Shown here piece after piece: positions 1 to 12,087 of a stretch of 64,000 nucleotides of DNA. A model generated the notes under the pieces. It ran no database searches. It saw only the letters and a program-made list of their open reading frames with translations, and was not told the origin of the DNA. A program made the position numbers and the translations under genes. The DNA lies in contig WPIO01000027.1 of the NCBI GenBank assembly GCA_009760855.2, positions 4,564,501-4,628,500 of the forward strand, written 5' to 3'. Position 1 is the first letter of the stretch, and every line of letters starts with the position of its first letter. This DNA is from Cristatella mucedo. Lineage: Eukaryota > Bryozoa > Phylactolaemata > Cristatellidae.

Positions 1-2
1 TA

Positions 3-1091
3 GAGCGCCTCTCATCTCGCCTGGGCATCACTGGCACTGCTCTGCAGTGGTTCAGGTCCTATCTCAGTGGGAGACTCCAGAGTTATGACGTGAATGGACA
101 AAGATCATCCGAAGTACCTCTGAAATATGGAGTACCTCAGGGCTCAGTGCTAGGTCCGGTTCTTTTCACGGTTTATACTCTGCCTCTTGCTGATGTGATT
201 GCCAAGCACAATCTAGGCTTTCACTTCTATGTGGATGACACTCAGTTGTACCTTTGCTTTGATCCCTCCCAGCCTTCGAGCACCTCAAATTCTCTCAACT
301 CACTTGCTGCATGCATTGATGACATCTGCACATGGATGGCAGCAAATTTTCTAAAACTTAACGATGATAAAACTAACTTACTAGTTATGGGCAAACCCAG
401 TGTGATCCAGAGGTTGGAAAGGCTGACTCTCAAAATTGGCTCCGCCAGCATATCTCCAGTTGAATCAGCTCGAAATCTAGGTGTCATATTCCAAAGCGAC
501 CTCTCGTTAGACGACCATATCAGCTCCACAGTCAAATCTGCCTATTTTCAGCTTCATAACATTGCTAAAATTCGGGCTTGTTTAGATAAAGATACCACGT
601 CCAAGTTGGTCCATGCATTCGTGACATCTCGTCTCGACTTCTGCAACTCACTGCTTACTGGCCTACCAGCATGTGCGATCAGGCGATTGCAGCTGGTGCA
701 AAACTCTGCAGCTAGGCTTGTCTGCCGTGTGCGTTGCAGTTGTCACATTACTCCACTTCTCGCCGACCTGCACTGGCTACCAGTCAAGCAACGGATTGAC
801 TTCAAGGTTTTGTCGCTCACTTTTAGGTCCCTTCATTCTATGGCTCCAGCCTATCTGTCAGATATACTACCCCATCAGGCCAAGCATCGTACCACCCGCT
901 TTTCGGAATCCAACAGTCTAGAAATACCTCGTACAGACCTTAAATCCAATGGAGACCATGCATTTAGTTCATATGCTCCCAAAGCCTGGAACTCCCTCCC
1001 GACCTGCGTCAGAACATCCCCTGACCTGACCACATTTAAAAGGAACTTGAAAACACACCTATTTAGGACAGCATTTAGTGGGTCCCTGTGA
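3..1091 (+). CDS. L2/CR1-type LINE reverse transcriptase, C-terminal half
   Basis: This frame is open from the window edge and is cut at its 5' side by the window, so the usual upstream APE endonuclease and RT fingers are not seen. It begins in the conserved stretch with GITGTALQWFRSYLS. Next come the GVPQGSVLGP motif and the catalytic box FHFYVDDTQLY, in which YVDD replaces the commoner YADD. It ends with the long C-terminal region typical of L2-like LINEs (LHWLPVKQRIDFKVL, then SYAPKAWNSLP). It has no internal stop, so it is one of the better preserved copies here and probably inserted recently. Reading from the first GTG only (position 90) would miss about 29 residues. Confidence 0.9.
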   Translation, partial: ERLSSRLGITGTALQWFRSYLSGRLQSYDVNGQRSSEVPLKYGVPQGSVLGPVLFTVYTLPLADVIAKHNLGFHFYVDDTQLYLCFDPSQPSSTSNSLNSLAACIDDICTWMAANFLKLNDDKTNLLVMGKPSVIQRLERLTLKIGSASISPVESARNLGVIFQSDLSLDDHISSTVKSAYFQLHNIAKIRACLDKDTTSKLVHAFVTSRLDFCNSLLTGLPACAIRRLQLVQNSAARLVCRVRCSCHITPLLADLHWLPVKQRIDFKVLSLTFRSLHSMAPAYLSDILPHQAKHRTTRFSESNSLEIPRTDLKSNGDHAFSSYAPKAWNSLPTCVRTSPDLTTFKRNLKTHLFRTAFSGSL

Positions 1092-1330
1092 TTCGTCCTT
1101 GGTGTGCTTATGCGTGCTGACACTGTGCATGCTGCCACTAACCACATTTGCATGCTAACCCTGTGCATGTCACCCCTAACCATATTATTCATTTCGTTTG
1201 TTTTTCAAGCATGATTTTACTTACCATTCAATTGCATTTCACTTTGCAGCAAATGTAAAGCGCCTAGAGAGAGATTAAGTTCTTTGAGGGAGCTTTATCA
1301 TATGAATTATTATTATTATTATTATTATTA
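1092..1330 (+). repeat. L2 LINE 3' UTR with hairpin tail and ATT repeat
   Basis: Sequence after the LINE stop codon. It contains the GCGCCTAGAGAGAGATTAAG hairpin arm near 1260 and ends in an (ATT)n run at about 1307-1330. The same tail recurs throughout the window on both strands and is the diagnostic 3' end of this family. Confidence 0.85.
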
Positions 1331-2637
<1,307 letters not shown>

Positions 2638-2649
2638 CCGACAAACACA

Positions 2650-2934
2650 CGTAACAGACATACAGAAACTTTCAGCCGAGGAATATTGCCAAAATCAGGG
2701 TCTGCCTAGACAAGAGTATGACAGCCAAACGTGTTGACACTTTCGTGACACCAGGTCTAGATTATTGCAATTTTATTTATCCAGAAATCATGGCATGAGC
2801 TCTTAATCGGCCGCAACTGGTGCACAACTTCAGCTAGTCTGGTTTGTTGCAAACGATATAGCTGCCACAGCACTCCACTGCTGCTGAGTATCAATGGTGC
2901 CTTATCAAGCATATAATTGACTTAAAGGTGTTGT
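2650..2934 (+). repeat. Diverged L2 LINE fragment (second subfamily)
   Basis: Decayed RT C-terminal sequence. It resembles the piece at about 18360-18600, for example the shared wording around AGACAAGAGTATGACAG and TCTAGATTATTGCAATT. No frame stays open. It abuts a younger L2 fragment. Confidence 0.5.
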
Positions 2935-3419
2935 GCCATGCATTCGTGACATCCCGGCTCGACTTCTGAAACTCACTGCTTACTGGCCTACCAGCATGTA
3001 CAATCAGGCGATTGCAGATGGTGGAAAACTTTGCAGCTATGCTTGTCTGTCATGAGCGTCGTAGTTGCCACATCACACTACTTCTCGCCGACCTGCACTG
3101 GCTACCAGTCAAGCAACGGATTGGCTTCAAGGTTTTGTCGCTCACTTTTAGGTCACTTCATTCTTTGGCTCCAGCCTATCTCTCAGATACACTCCCCCAC
3201 CAGGCCAAGCATCGTACCACCCACTTTTCGGAATCCAACAGTCTAGAAATACCTCGAACAAACCTCAAATCCTTTGGAGACCGTGCATTTAGTCCATATG
3301 CTCCCAAAGCCTGGAACTCCCTCCCGACCTGCGTCAGAACATCCCCTGACCTGACCACATTTAAAAGGAACTTAAAAACACACCTATTTAGGACAGCATT
3401 TAGTGGGTCCCTATGATTC
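2935..3419 (+). pseudogene. L2 LINE RT C-terminal fragment
   Basis: A 5'-truncated L2 copy. Its frame at 3012-3416 matches the end of the RT at 3-1091 nearly word for word (ADLHWLPVKQRIGFKVLS, then SYAPKAWNSLP with S to P). It stops at the same place as the family member. The usual 3' tail after it is missing or replaced. Confidence 0.85.
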
Positions 3420-4249
3420 GTCCTTGGTCTCAGCTAAAGACGCACGTGTTCCACTCTCCTTCCTCTTCGACTTCAGTGAAGTCTTAGGGTTTCCGCATGC
3501 TGAGTGTTATTGTGTATGTGCTACTAGCCAGAGGTCATACTAAACAGTGGCCCTGGAATTCTGGCAGAAGCATGATGCTTGCTTTTGCATGCATGTCTAG
3601 GTCATTAGTCGGTGTTTATTGATTCTCTTGCAGCAAACCGACAGGCACCTGGATACATATTTCATTTTCTAAGGGACTATACAAACAATTTTTAATTCTT
3701 ACTGCATTTCCATTTACAAAGATGTAGCCTCCGGGTGTCATGTGATTAGATGCAGTTACCATGGGATGGTCTTCTTAAGGTTGCCCGTTAGCCACTCCCT
3801 GCTCAACTCACTTCCCGTCTATGTTTTAACGTCTACGACTTGCTATCCACCCGACATTTTCTGTCTTCTAGTTAGTTGCTAACCTGGCTAGTTATTAGCT
3901 TGCTGCACAAGTTTAGCTCTGTTGGCTGCTTAGATGCTGGTTGGGACTGGGAAACCCGTATGCAGATGTCACAGCTGAACTAATGCTTCCTGTAAAATAG
4001 CTGGTGTTCATGCAAAAACTAGTACACCGAGCATAGTGGCTAGTTGTTTACCATATGCACTCTCAATTCGAGAGACTTCTCAGGCAAGCCAAAAGCTCTA
4101 AACCACCCAAACTATGCAAACTGAAGGATCTTGAAAGCCGAGCTCACTTAGCACATGATTGCATGAGTATCACAAAACACGTAGACCTGGCAATTTGAGC
4201 AATGCTATGTTCCTCAGCTAAAAAAAGGCTGACTTGAGCGAAAAAGCAA

Positions 4250-4600
4250 TATTCATTCAGTGTCAAGCCACATAGGATAACGTGTCCAGATTATGGGCAG
4301 ATGCGATGGGAGTGATGTTAGATAAAAAATCTTAAGAGCAGGGTTGCGCAACTTGAGCGTGATACCAGATTTGGATAGGACTATTAGGTTAGTATTAAAA
4401 TCGATAATTGGCAGGAGGGTAGTGGCCATCCAAGTGCGAATGTCATCAATGCAGGCTGCAAGGCGATTAAGCATGGCGAGTGTGGAGTAAGGCTTACACT
4501 AGTCGATGGATAGGTAGATCTGAGTGTCATCCGCATAGAAATGAAAGCCTAGATTGATATTATATAAACTTATGATGTAAGCACATAAACACCATCATAT
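4250..4600 (-). pseudogene. L2 LINE RT fragment, reverse orientation
   Basis: Reads on the minus strand with an FHFYADDTQIYLS catalytic box near 4540-4500. This is followed by a frameshift and RLAACIDDIRTWMA at 4474-4253. Both flanks lose the match, so this is an internal fragment of an old copy. Confidence 0.75.
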
Positions 4601-5164
4601 GGGCACATACATTGCTTGCCAAAAGTTTCTATGCACCTGGCCCATCAATCTGAGTTCGGTTGTTGCTAATGCCAGTATTCGAGTGTCATTAAGCTACACT
4701 CATTATTAAATTGCAACATTATGTCAATGTAGTTTTGCACTAATTTGCAGCTTGCTACGGTTGGCTTAGTAAATAACTGCACTCGCCGGCAACCGAGTCA
4801 ACAGTTCCCATGTAAACAGATTGGGAGGCAGGGTCAGGTGACTATCAGCCCCCCTCTCGGATGCCATCCAGGAAAACCGACTTTTGGCCCATTCAGTCAC
4901 GACGATGCCACGGCCAATGATCAGCTAAGGTACCCGGATGTCTCATTGGCCTGCTAAGGCCAGCCCCTGCAATAAAGACGCTCGATACAAGACCAGAACA
5001 TGCCGCCAGTTGCACATCTTTTTAAGGGTACAAGAGCGGTTTTCATGTCGCTGCACGGAGATGCCCATTAAAACCTAGAAATCGCAAAGCGGCTGAAGAT
5101 CTCAGAGGCTACCTCCCAATGACATTGCCAATGGGGAGTAGCAGTAGCATAGTCGAATAGCCGA

Positions 5165-5335
5165 CATATAATATAATTTATTTAGCACATTAAGAGAACT
5201 TAATCTCTATCTAGGCGCCATTCCATATGCCACAGGGCTCGACCCTACGACCTTGGCCATCAAACACAATGACCTTGATCTCGGTCGTCAAAAACGAGCA
5301 TGTTAACCACGGGACCAAACTAGCTGGCGTATGTA
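5165..5335 (-). repeat. tRNA-derived SINE with LINE tail (SINE family 1)
   Basis: On the minus strand this begins with a tRNA-like head (GGTCCCGTGGTTAACATGCTC as A box region; GGGTCGAGCCC as B box). It ends in the L2-style hairpin tail (TAGATAGAGATTAAGTTCTC). The same architecture occurs at 41633-41775 and 55422-55590. Confidence 0.7.
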
Positions 5336-5399
5336 GGGTGAACTAGCTTGAACAAAGCCACAGTTTTGTGACTTATAACTCATGACATTCCCACCAAAG

Positions 5400-6565
5400 G
5401 GTGGCAGGAGACTCCTGCAACAAAATTCATACATACATATGCTGCTGCACTGCTTTTTGTACTAAAGGTATGTTTGCACATGAGAACATGTGTCCGATGT
5501 CACACAGCTATGCAAGAGAGGGACTAAGTGGACATAGTGTCCCAGCTCGTTGCGCAATCCTGCCAAGCAGAGAGGAAGTGGAAGAGGAGCCCAGAATGCA
5601 GCCCACAGCACCTGTCAAGGAGGGCTAGGAAGAAAAAGCTATGACTGGCAGCAGCTGCTGCCTCTGTGGAAGCTCCAGCAGCAGCAGAGTCAGCTTTGTC
5701 ATGCAAGCATGGGGAATAAAAATGAAAAAATCCAAGACCTGCAATGCAAACGGTACGTTGGCTGCAGGCTAAAGCCAAGTGAAAGATGGGACTGCCAGTC
5801 AAATGCTATGAGTGGATCCAGGGGCAGCAGGTATTAAGATGCTAGGCTATAAGGCAACTGAACAGCTGGAGTGCAAATTGTTAGCTAGCATAAACTACGT
5901 TCGACTGCAAGACTTTGCAGTTGGTTAAGTGAAATAAAACAGGGCCAGTTTCTTGCAACTGAAGCCATCAACTTGGGTGAAGTTGGGCAGCCTACCTATT
6001 TTGTAGCCAACTTTTATTTTCGAGCAACATGGCTTAGGGGCATGCAGGCCAAAACCAGCATATAATGACTTTCACCTAGGCTGTTGGGAAGCCGACGCCC
6101 TCATAGCGTACAGTGATCACTAGAGGAACATTGTGAGGTGGTGTACAGCCAAAATACACGAGCTTAGCAAAATATTCTATACAATTTTTAAGATTTGATG
6201 TTTGTAAAACGTTTTAAGCTATTTATGCTTCTCGGTAGAGTAGAAACGATAAAAGCTTCTAGGTAAAAACGATATATTTGTAAGCATGCAGCCCCTGAAT
6301 TTAGCGGTAGCTGGCCGAGAGGCAGGCTTCTCCCGTGCTGACAGCTGAAGGCCCTAACTGAGCACGGCTTAAGGGCAGCACAAAACTACGTCAGTTAGCA
6401 ATAGCAATTCGATATCACTAGTACTGCATGAAAGCAATGACGGTTAGCAATACGATTCGAGAGCACTACTAACAACACATTCACATCACCAAGCAAGAAA
6501 GATTTAACACAGCATTCCAGCCCGCAGAGTTCTTTATGTCGCATTGTCAGCACAAGCTCGCTTAC
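5400..6565. other. Intronic, no gene seen
   Basis: The next exon downstream of the PH exon at 6566 was looked for here (a minus-strand PNCFQ-like PH segment) but not found. Opposed open frames at 5524-5837 are low-complexity (Gln/Ala-rich) and have no family signature. Confidence 0.4.
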
Positions 6566-6639
6566 CGGTTGAAGAGGCTTTCATGCACAGGATACACGAG
6601 GCAATAGTTGAGGTCAACCATTCCGTTGGGTTTTGAGCG
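6566..6639 (-). CDS. RASA1: RASA1-like RasGAP exon: PH domain, second part
   Basis: Coding exon of a p120 RasGAP, a cytosolic negative regulator of Ras that binds phosphotyrosine proteins through its SH2 domains. The exon encodes RSKPNGMVDLNYCLVYPVHE followed by SLFN. This fits the vertebrate RASA1 PH segment (KPKG-LIDL, then VHDSLFGR). The acceptor (TTGTAG) starts it in phase 0, matching the phase-0 end of the exon at 8031-8116. The donor is GTAAGC and leaves two bases (CG) for the next exon. That exon, the rest of PH, the C2 and the GAP domain were not found and probably lie beyond the left edge of the window. Confidence 0.85.
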
Positions 6640-8030
6640 CTACAATCACAGGCAAGCTAAGAAGCTCAGCAGGATTCGGAAAATGAATGCATAAACAGAA
6701 AGCACGACTGTTCTGCCGTTCTAGCACCATGCCGGTCACAGAATTGAAAAGGTAGCACCGTATATGTACAAGATGCTGGTGGTCAGCACAATGCTACATA
6801 ATAAACAGGCAAGTAGCTACGTCCAACAGGGCTTCTTATTCTACACGAACCTCTACGGGTGATGGAAGTGATGCAAAGCATAAATCGCTGCAAGCAGAAG
6901 TAAGCTAGGGTAGGTTATGGATCTTAGCCCAAAGCAAATTGTGTTTAATTTACTTTAATGGACCGTCAAGGAAAGTTAAGGGCTGCTACTGCTGGTCCCA
7001 AAACTGAGTAATACAAAGACAAGACTTTTGAGAGTACTGAAAACGAATTTTACAATAATTTTTTTGGTGTGCATGTATGTTGGTGGACTCACTTTCTTCC
7101 TTAAAACAAAATAAGTTAAAAACGAGACACCGATGCACAAGCCTCACTTATAAAGCAATAAGGGCAGCTTTTACCCACAGAAGAATGAAGGCGATTAACG
7201 ATAAAATAAGTCGAATAAAGGACTCAATCCCACGACAGGAGTCAGGAAATGCAAGCACCTCACCCCAAGCTAAGACTCAGAGGCACTATATCCCAGTCAC
7301 GATTGCCAATCATGGAAAGAGTGACAACCCGAAAGCTGAAATAAAGACATGCTATGAGAGCAAAGAGCTGGCTTTTGACTACTTGGCAGATTTCCACGAC
7401 ATAACACGTCTAAACCTCTTCAGCTGACCTAGAGCTGGACTGCTAAGCTCAGACGGTCCAACCGGTATACACCCCTCTAATTGATGAAGAAGGAAGTCGT
7501 GGAAAGCAGCTTGCCAAAAGATGAAGGCGGACTCCCCGACTGGCCTGTCTTACTAGCACTGAGAGCCAGGCAAAAAAGGGGTGACATCCAGGGAGTTACA
7601 ACCTGCTTCCCGATTAGAGTCGAACAAGACTAAGAGCATTTGGCTTGCATTAACCAGTGATTCCGTTGACCTATGCATACTTAGTGACTTCAGTTCACAA
7701 ACCACGTCCTTTACCATCCCAAAATTCGTGCATGCAGCTTTAAGAAGTTTCCATGCACGAGATGATGACGGACATGTGCCTGAAATGTTCTTACCCCTTA
7801 AAAGCCACAATACTTGCAGAGTTGACAATACCGTCAGAAGAAAAGATGAAGGCAGCCTACTTAAGTAAGCATATCGGCACTAAGGATTGAACATGCTAAT
7901 CACTAATCATCGTTAACAGTTTATAGAATACATCGGGTGTGTGGATCACCGATATATAATGTGGATCACAATATCAAACAACAAACTCAACAAGATAGAT
8001 GCTAGCTATTGTTGACTACGTAAATCATAC
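6640..8030. other. RASA1-like intron, no other gene seen
   Basis: Intron of about 1.4 kb between two PH exons. The open frames at 7077-7427 (plus) and 7553-7868 (both strands) were inspected. They show no motif I recognise and no clear repeat identity. Confidence 0.5.
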
Positions 8031-8116
8031 CTTGGGGTCTTCAATGTAGTACAGATGATAGTCGAATGCATTCAACACGAAGAACATATTCTTCCACTTC
8101 TTCGTAATTTTATCAC
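8031..8116 (-). CDS. RASA1: RASA1-like RasGAP exon: PH domain, first part
   Basis: Exon encoding GDKITKKWKNMFFVLNAFDY then HLYYIEDPK. This is the beta-1/beta-2 region of the RasGAP PH domain, compared with KGKRWKNLYFILEG in vertebrate RASA1. The acceptor TTACAG and donor GTATGA are both good. The exon starts two bases into a codon (needs one base from the previous exon) and ends in phase 0, joining cleanly to the exon at 6566-6639. The preceding exon, which should encode the C-SH2/PH linker (IYNTIRR-like in vertebrates), should lie between 8117 and 10876 but could not be recognised. Confidence 0.9.
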
Positions 8117-8559
8117 CTGTAATGTTGCTTCGAGTATGCTAAATGTAACTGCGACCAGAAACCCAACAAGCCTGTCTACCTCTAACTACTGAATAAAGGC
8201 ATAAATATAACACCTATTTTGACAACTCCTACCAACTTTCCTTGGTCAAGAATCTGGAAAAACCAGCAGCATTCAGCAGCAAAATAAGCAAAATGGTACG
8301 AAGTACCGGTGTCTGTAAAATAAATATACGATGAGAATAATAATAGCAATAATAATTAGGTCGTTTGCATAGCACCCTAAGAGAACTTATCCAAGCGGTT
8401 TACAACTGGCTGCAAGAGAATAAATACCCCTGGGTTAGTGACAGGCATGGTATCAAACATGCAAAAGCCAACGAATCGATGGACCAAAAATGCATCCACG
8501 TTTAGGATAAATGAGCCAATAATAGCAATAATAATACCTAGTCACGATGTAACCGATGC
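8117..8559. other. Intron with LINE-tail remnant
   Basis: Contains AAT-rich DNA and a worn LINE/SINE tail near 8375-8405 (CACCCTAAGAGAACTTATCC). No exon is recognised. Confidence 0.4.
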
Positions 8560-9330
8560 ATCAAGTATTTTGCTGCCATATGTTAATCGAAATAGGCCCC
8601 GATTTTGACAATGCTCCTCAGCTGAACATAAACTGACATTACTGCAAAGGCAATGTGCTCATCTAATGACAAGTTTTCGAACAGTATGCCCAAGATTATG
8701 GGCAGACGGCTCTCGTTGAGTGATGATAGATGAATCAATTTTGAAGGTAAAGCCTTTCAACCTGATGGTGACACGCTTATCCATAACTATTTAGTTAGCC
8801 TTCTAACTTAAGAGCTTAAAGAAGTTAATAGCCATCCGATTTTCAATTCAGGATACCAGAGAATTCAATGAGTCAGATTTGGAGCAAGGTTTAGAAGGGT
8901 CAAAACATAGGTTGAGCTTTGCAGCAAACTTAAAAGTGCCCAGAAAGAGATTTGGTTCTCTTGAGGGCACTGTAAAAACGTCCCAGTATAATTTTTATCA
9001 TGATTATTAGCGCTAAGTGCCATTGACAAATAAATAAAAGATTAGATTGTGTTTGGCGATGATATAGGTAGTATAGACAGTATAGACAGTGAAAAGAAGG
9101 GGCCTACGACCAAACTCTGTTGTAAGCTATATTTCAATGACTCCCTGGATGGCCGATGACCATCTAAATGTAAACTCACACACCTCTCACCAAGGTAGGA
9201 ACTATCCCAGTTCAGCAGTGAGCAAGTGATACATAGGCTATGTCGAGAGGCACTACAGAAGGATCTACTGGTCAATAGTGCTAAATGCTGATGACAGATC
9301 AAAGCAAATCAGCAGAGAAGCACTACCACG
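8560..9330 (-). pseudogene. L2 LINE RT fragment interrupted by an opposite L2 tail
   Basis: On the minus strand an RT piece with LLNWDSSYLGER then a degraded GVPQGSV motif is read at 9302-9060. Further C-terminal RT wording (NLSLDEHIAF-like) is read at about 8900-8570. Between them, 8905-9010 carries a plus-strand L2 tail (GCAGCAAACTTAAAAGTGCC then AGATTTGGTTCTC). So a younger LINE tail of opposite orientation sits inside an older copy. Confidence 0.65.
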
Positions 9331-10876
9331 ACCAGCATTAGTCAGAAGGTCATTGTAAACCTAACGCACAGCAGCTTATGTAAAACAGCAAGCCCTAAAT
9401 CCCGATTGGAACTTGCTAGCAAGATCTGATGAACTGATTCAATCATTTAGCAGCTCAGCCACTACACGTTAGAGTGTCTCGGATAGGAATGGAAGAAGGG
9501 ACGGAAGATAGTTACATTCTCAGGATCTAGTTGGCTTTTTATTGAGTGGCCTCACAACCACTGTTTTCAGCAAAGAAGGAACTCTACCCTTACGCTGCAT
9601 TTACACTACCAACTTTACTGCTCAATCGGCGCCGATTTACCTCAGGTTTGGGCAACTATTTCACCACATCTTAGGATGGAGCCTAGTGGCCGACTGTCAA
9701 GAATTAGAAGATGCTGCTACTTTCAAGCATCCTACTTACACCAGGCAACCAATCAAATCCTTGGAGCATGTCATATACACCCCACACCAAAACAACAACC
9801 GCTTATGTTTGCAGGCTCAAATTTTGTCAAGGCGTTCAAGGAATGTCCCCGAGGATAGTGCTGAGTGCATGAGTGTGCACGCCTTGCTAAACAGCGAACG
9901 ACTTGGAGCACTAGTATGCAACCATTCTCAGCAATGTGTATATTAGCTCAAGTGTAGACGTTAAAGCTTACTCATGTCGTCTGTGACTCAAGAACGCTGT
10001 ACTGCAATCTTGTCTCGCACCTACCAGCAGAAACGCTTCACAGCTGTCTGAGGAGTCCTTTATCTTATCCAGCCTCCCGCATTAGAGCTAGGGTTGTGGG
10101 CTCGACTAAGTCAGCAGTCAATTTTCCTGCATTTGTGTGTGTAACGCCCTCCATAGGAAGAAAGCTTGCATCGGTAAGGAGGCTGCTAGGCTAACAGAAA
10201 TTGAATTTGCTGTTGCACTCATCACTGTAACTGAGTATAGGAAGATGGAAACGAAGAGGAAAGTAAGTATATAAGATTTTTTCAAGATTGTGCATAGTGC
10301 TAGGTATTGTGTGCCATTTATGGTGTGTTGGTGCATTCCATATACAGATGCATGGCATTTTCATGTTAGAAGTGGATGGAGCCGTGGGACAGATTTACAG
10401 TATTTGGTATGGCAGGCATCGACCGGTCCATGTAATAATAATAATGACACATTTTAATAATGACATTAGAGAACTTGACCTATTTCTAGGCACTTTACAT
10501 AAGCTATAAAGGAAGCATGGCCGTATGGTTAGTATTACATAAACAATGACCATATGCACAAATGGTTAGTGGTCTCATGCATATGCTTTACAGTGTAAGA
10601 CTAAAGTCCATCTGGGGTTTAACCACTCTCATTGCAAATATGTGCAGAAAAATGTACTAACCTTTTTTCATTAGTAAATATCCTTGCATTATTATCTTGT
10701 CTGTGCCTCTCGTTAGGAAGCTAACACCACTACTTCTCTGAACAGAGATGCCAGTTGAGCGCACTGAGCAGGATTGAGATGTCACTTCATGACTTTCCTA
10801 CAATCTGATGCTGGATAACTATAATTGCCCAAAAACAAGCAGTCAACATATGCGATCTCCATGGCAGCATACTCAC
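9331..10876. other. Intron, no exon recognised
   Basis: Contains a worn minus-strand L2 tail at about 10440-10515 (AGAGAACTTGACCTATTTCT). Open frames at 9542-9946 and 10118-10509 have no motif. This is where the missing RASA1-like linker exon is expected. Confidence 0.4.
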
Positions 10877-10952
10877 AGCAATGACGGCCGTGCCGAGTAT
10901 GACACCCCTAAGGATCTCTTCAGTTTTGTATCGATCAGGGATTTCTGATATT
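10877..10952 (-). CDS. RASA1: RASA1-like RasGAP exon: end of C-terminal SH2
   Basis: Encodes ISEIPDRYKTEEILRGVILG then TAVIA. This aligns with the end of the RASA1 C-SH2 and start of the linker (IGDIIDHYRKEQIVEGYYL in vertebrates). Its first base completes the codon left by the exon at 11744-11888 (AG plus A gives Arg). The acceptor is GTTGTAG and the donor GTGAGT. A 33-bp tandem duplication places a second, equally good acceptor upstream, so the exon could instead begin at 10985 and gain 11 residues in frame without a stop. Confidence 0.85.
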
Positions 10953-11743
10953 CTACAACGACACAAGATGAGGATTTCTGATATTCTACAGCAACATGAG
11001 ATGGAGAGGCAATCTTCTTTGAACTGTGTGAGAGAGCGAATTCTACCGTACAACGAAAATCGCGTTTGCAACCTCAGTTTAAGAAAAAAGTTATGTTACT
11101 TAACAAAGGGAAAAGGTGCTTTTGCTGCACGACCCAGATCGCAGGAGTCCTAGAGCAGACAATCGTAGCAGTTAGGGGTGATGGTCACTAAGGCCCTTCT
11201 AGGCTATATAAATGTTGCTTTCCAATCAGTTCTATTGAAAGGCATGCCGCTGGTGCTACTAGGCATGTGATAGATTTGAGGTGCCTTCAGTCCGGTCCTT
11301 GTGCCTAAATGTAAATATCGAAAATCTGCAAGGTCAACATCATAGTCCTAACATCCGATCTGAAATGATCTTGAACATAAAACTAGAATCAAGCTTTTAA
11401 CACTAGGCCGAACAGTTTTCCAATTGAGTACTCCCTGCTCTGCTATATAAAGTCTCTACTAATTAGCCTCCGGGTTGCTAATATGCAAATATGTTGCTAA
11501 TATGCAAAACACATAAACACATGTGCTGTATATACATATACAGATGTAATCACAATGATGGCAATAGTATATACACGTAGATTATGATATATAAACATTT
11601 GCAAAATGCATGCCAAAGTTTAAGTACGTATTAATGCATATAAATATATATGCAAACACACATATTCATACCTATATTCAAATATACATGCATAGATATG
11701 CTGTTAATTCAGTAAATGAGCAAACAGCATTACAGCTGCTCAC
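10953..11743. other. RASA1-like intron with AT-rich dinucleotide tracts
   Basis: Includes the duplicated 33-bp acceptor unit (10953-10985) and TATATA/ACATAT-rich DNA at 11480-11700. No other gene is seen. Confidence 0.5.
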
Positions 11744-11888
11744 CTGTTGAACAAGCGACCACCCATTAAAAACTTCTTGCCATGTCGCTGAATCTTAAAT
11801 CGTTGAATAGCCTTCGAACAATAGCAGTACAAAGTGTAGTCACCAGGAGAACTATTACTGTCTTTCAGCAGGAAACTATGAAGCCCGG
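11744..11888 (-). CDS. RASA1: RASA1-like RasGAP exon: core of C-terminal SH2
   Basis: Encodes the SH2 core: GLHSFLLKDSNSSPGDYTLY, then RFKI and FLMGGRLFN. This matches the RASA1 C-SH2 order SFLVRPSDNTPGDYSLY, RFKI, MGGRYYNS. The striking change is in the FLVR signature, which reads FLLK here. The phosphotyrosine-binding arginine at position beta-B5 is lysine in this exon, while the N-SH2 keeps YLVRES. The acceptor is TTTGCAG and the donor GTGAGC. The exon takes one base from the exon at 12006-12087 and leaves AG for the exon at 10877-10952. All phases agree. Confidence 0.93.
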
Positions 11889-12005
11889 CTGCAAACCAAT
11901 CATAAATCGATGCTAATTACCTAAATTACTGGAACCAAAGAGAAATACTAATGAAGAACACAAGGGCTTATATCAGCATGCAGCCACATGAGAGATCATT
12001 ACAAC

Positions 12006-12087
12006 CTTGCTTGAGTTTCAGCTTCACTTGTTCCGATGCAATGTTGGCATGGTAGTACGGAAGCTGGTCAACTCTCTCGACTTCATC
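12006..12087 (-). CDS. RASA1: RASA1-like RasGAP exon: start of C-terminal SH2
   Basis: Encodes DEVERVDQLPYYHANIASEQ then VKLKLKQ, corresponding to the linker and the WFHGKISKQEAYNLL start of the vertebrate C-SH2. The conserved Trp is Tyr and HG is HA. Together with FLLK in the next exon this suggests a diverged C-SH2. The acceptor is preceded by a T-rich tract and CCTTAG. The donor is GTTGTA (weaker than consensus) after CAAG. Phase 0 in, phase 1 out. Confidence 0.85.

Noticed and set aside
5524-5837. Overlapping Ala- and Gln-rich frames on both strands
   Set aside because: A CAG/CTG-rich patch without family features. No splice or start support.
7077-7427. 116-residue plus-strand ORF
   Set aside because: Within a host intron, no motif and no neighbouring exon. 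Its length is compatible with chance.
10118-10509. Candidate RASA1-like linker exon
   Set aside because: Neither strand gave the expected SH2-PH linker residues, and the splice phases did not fit the flanking exons.
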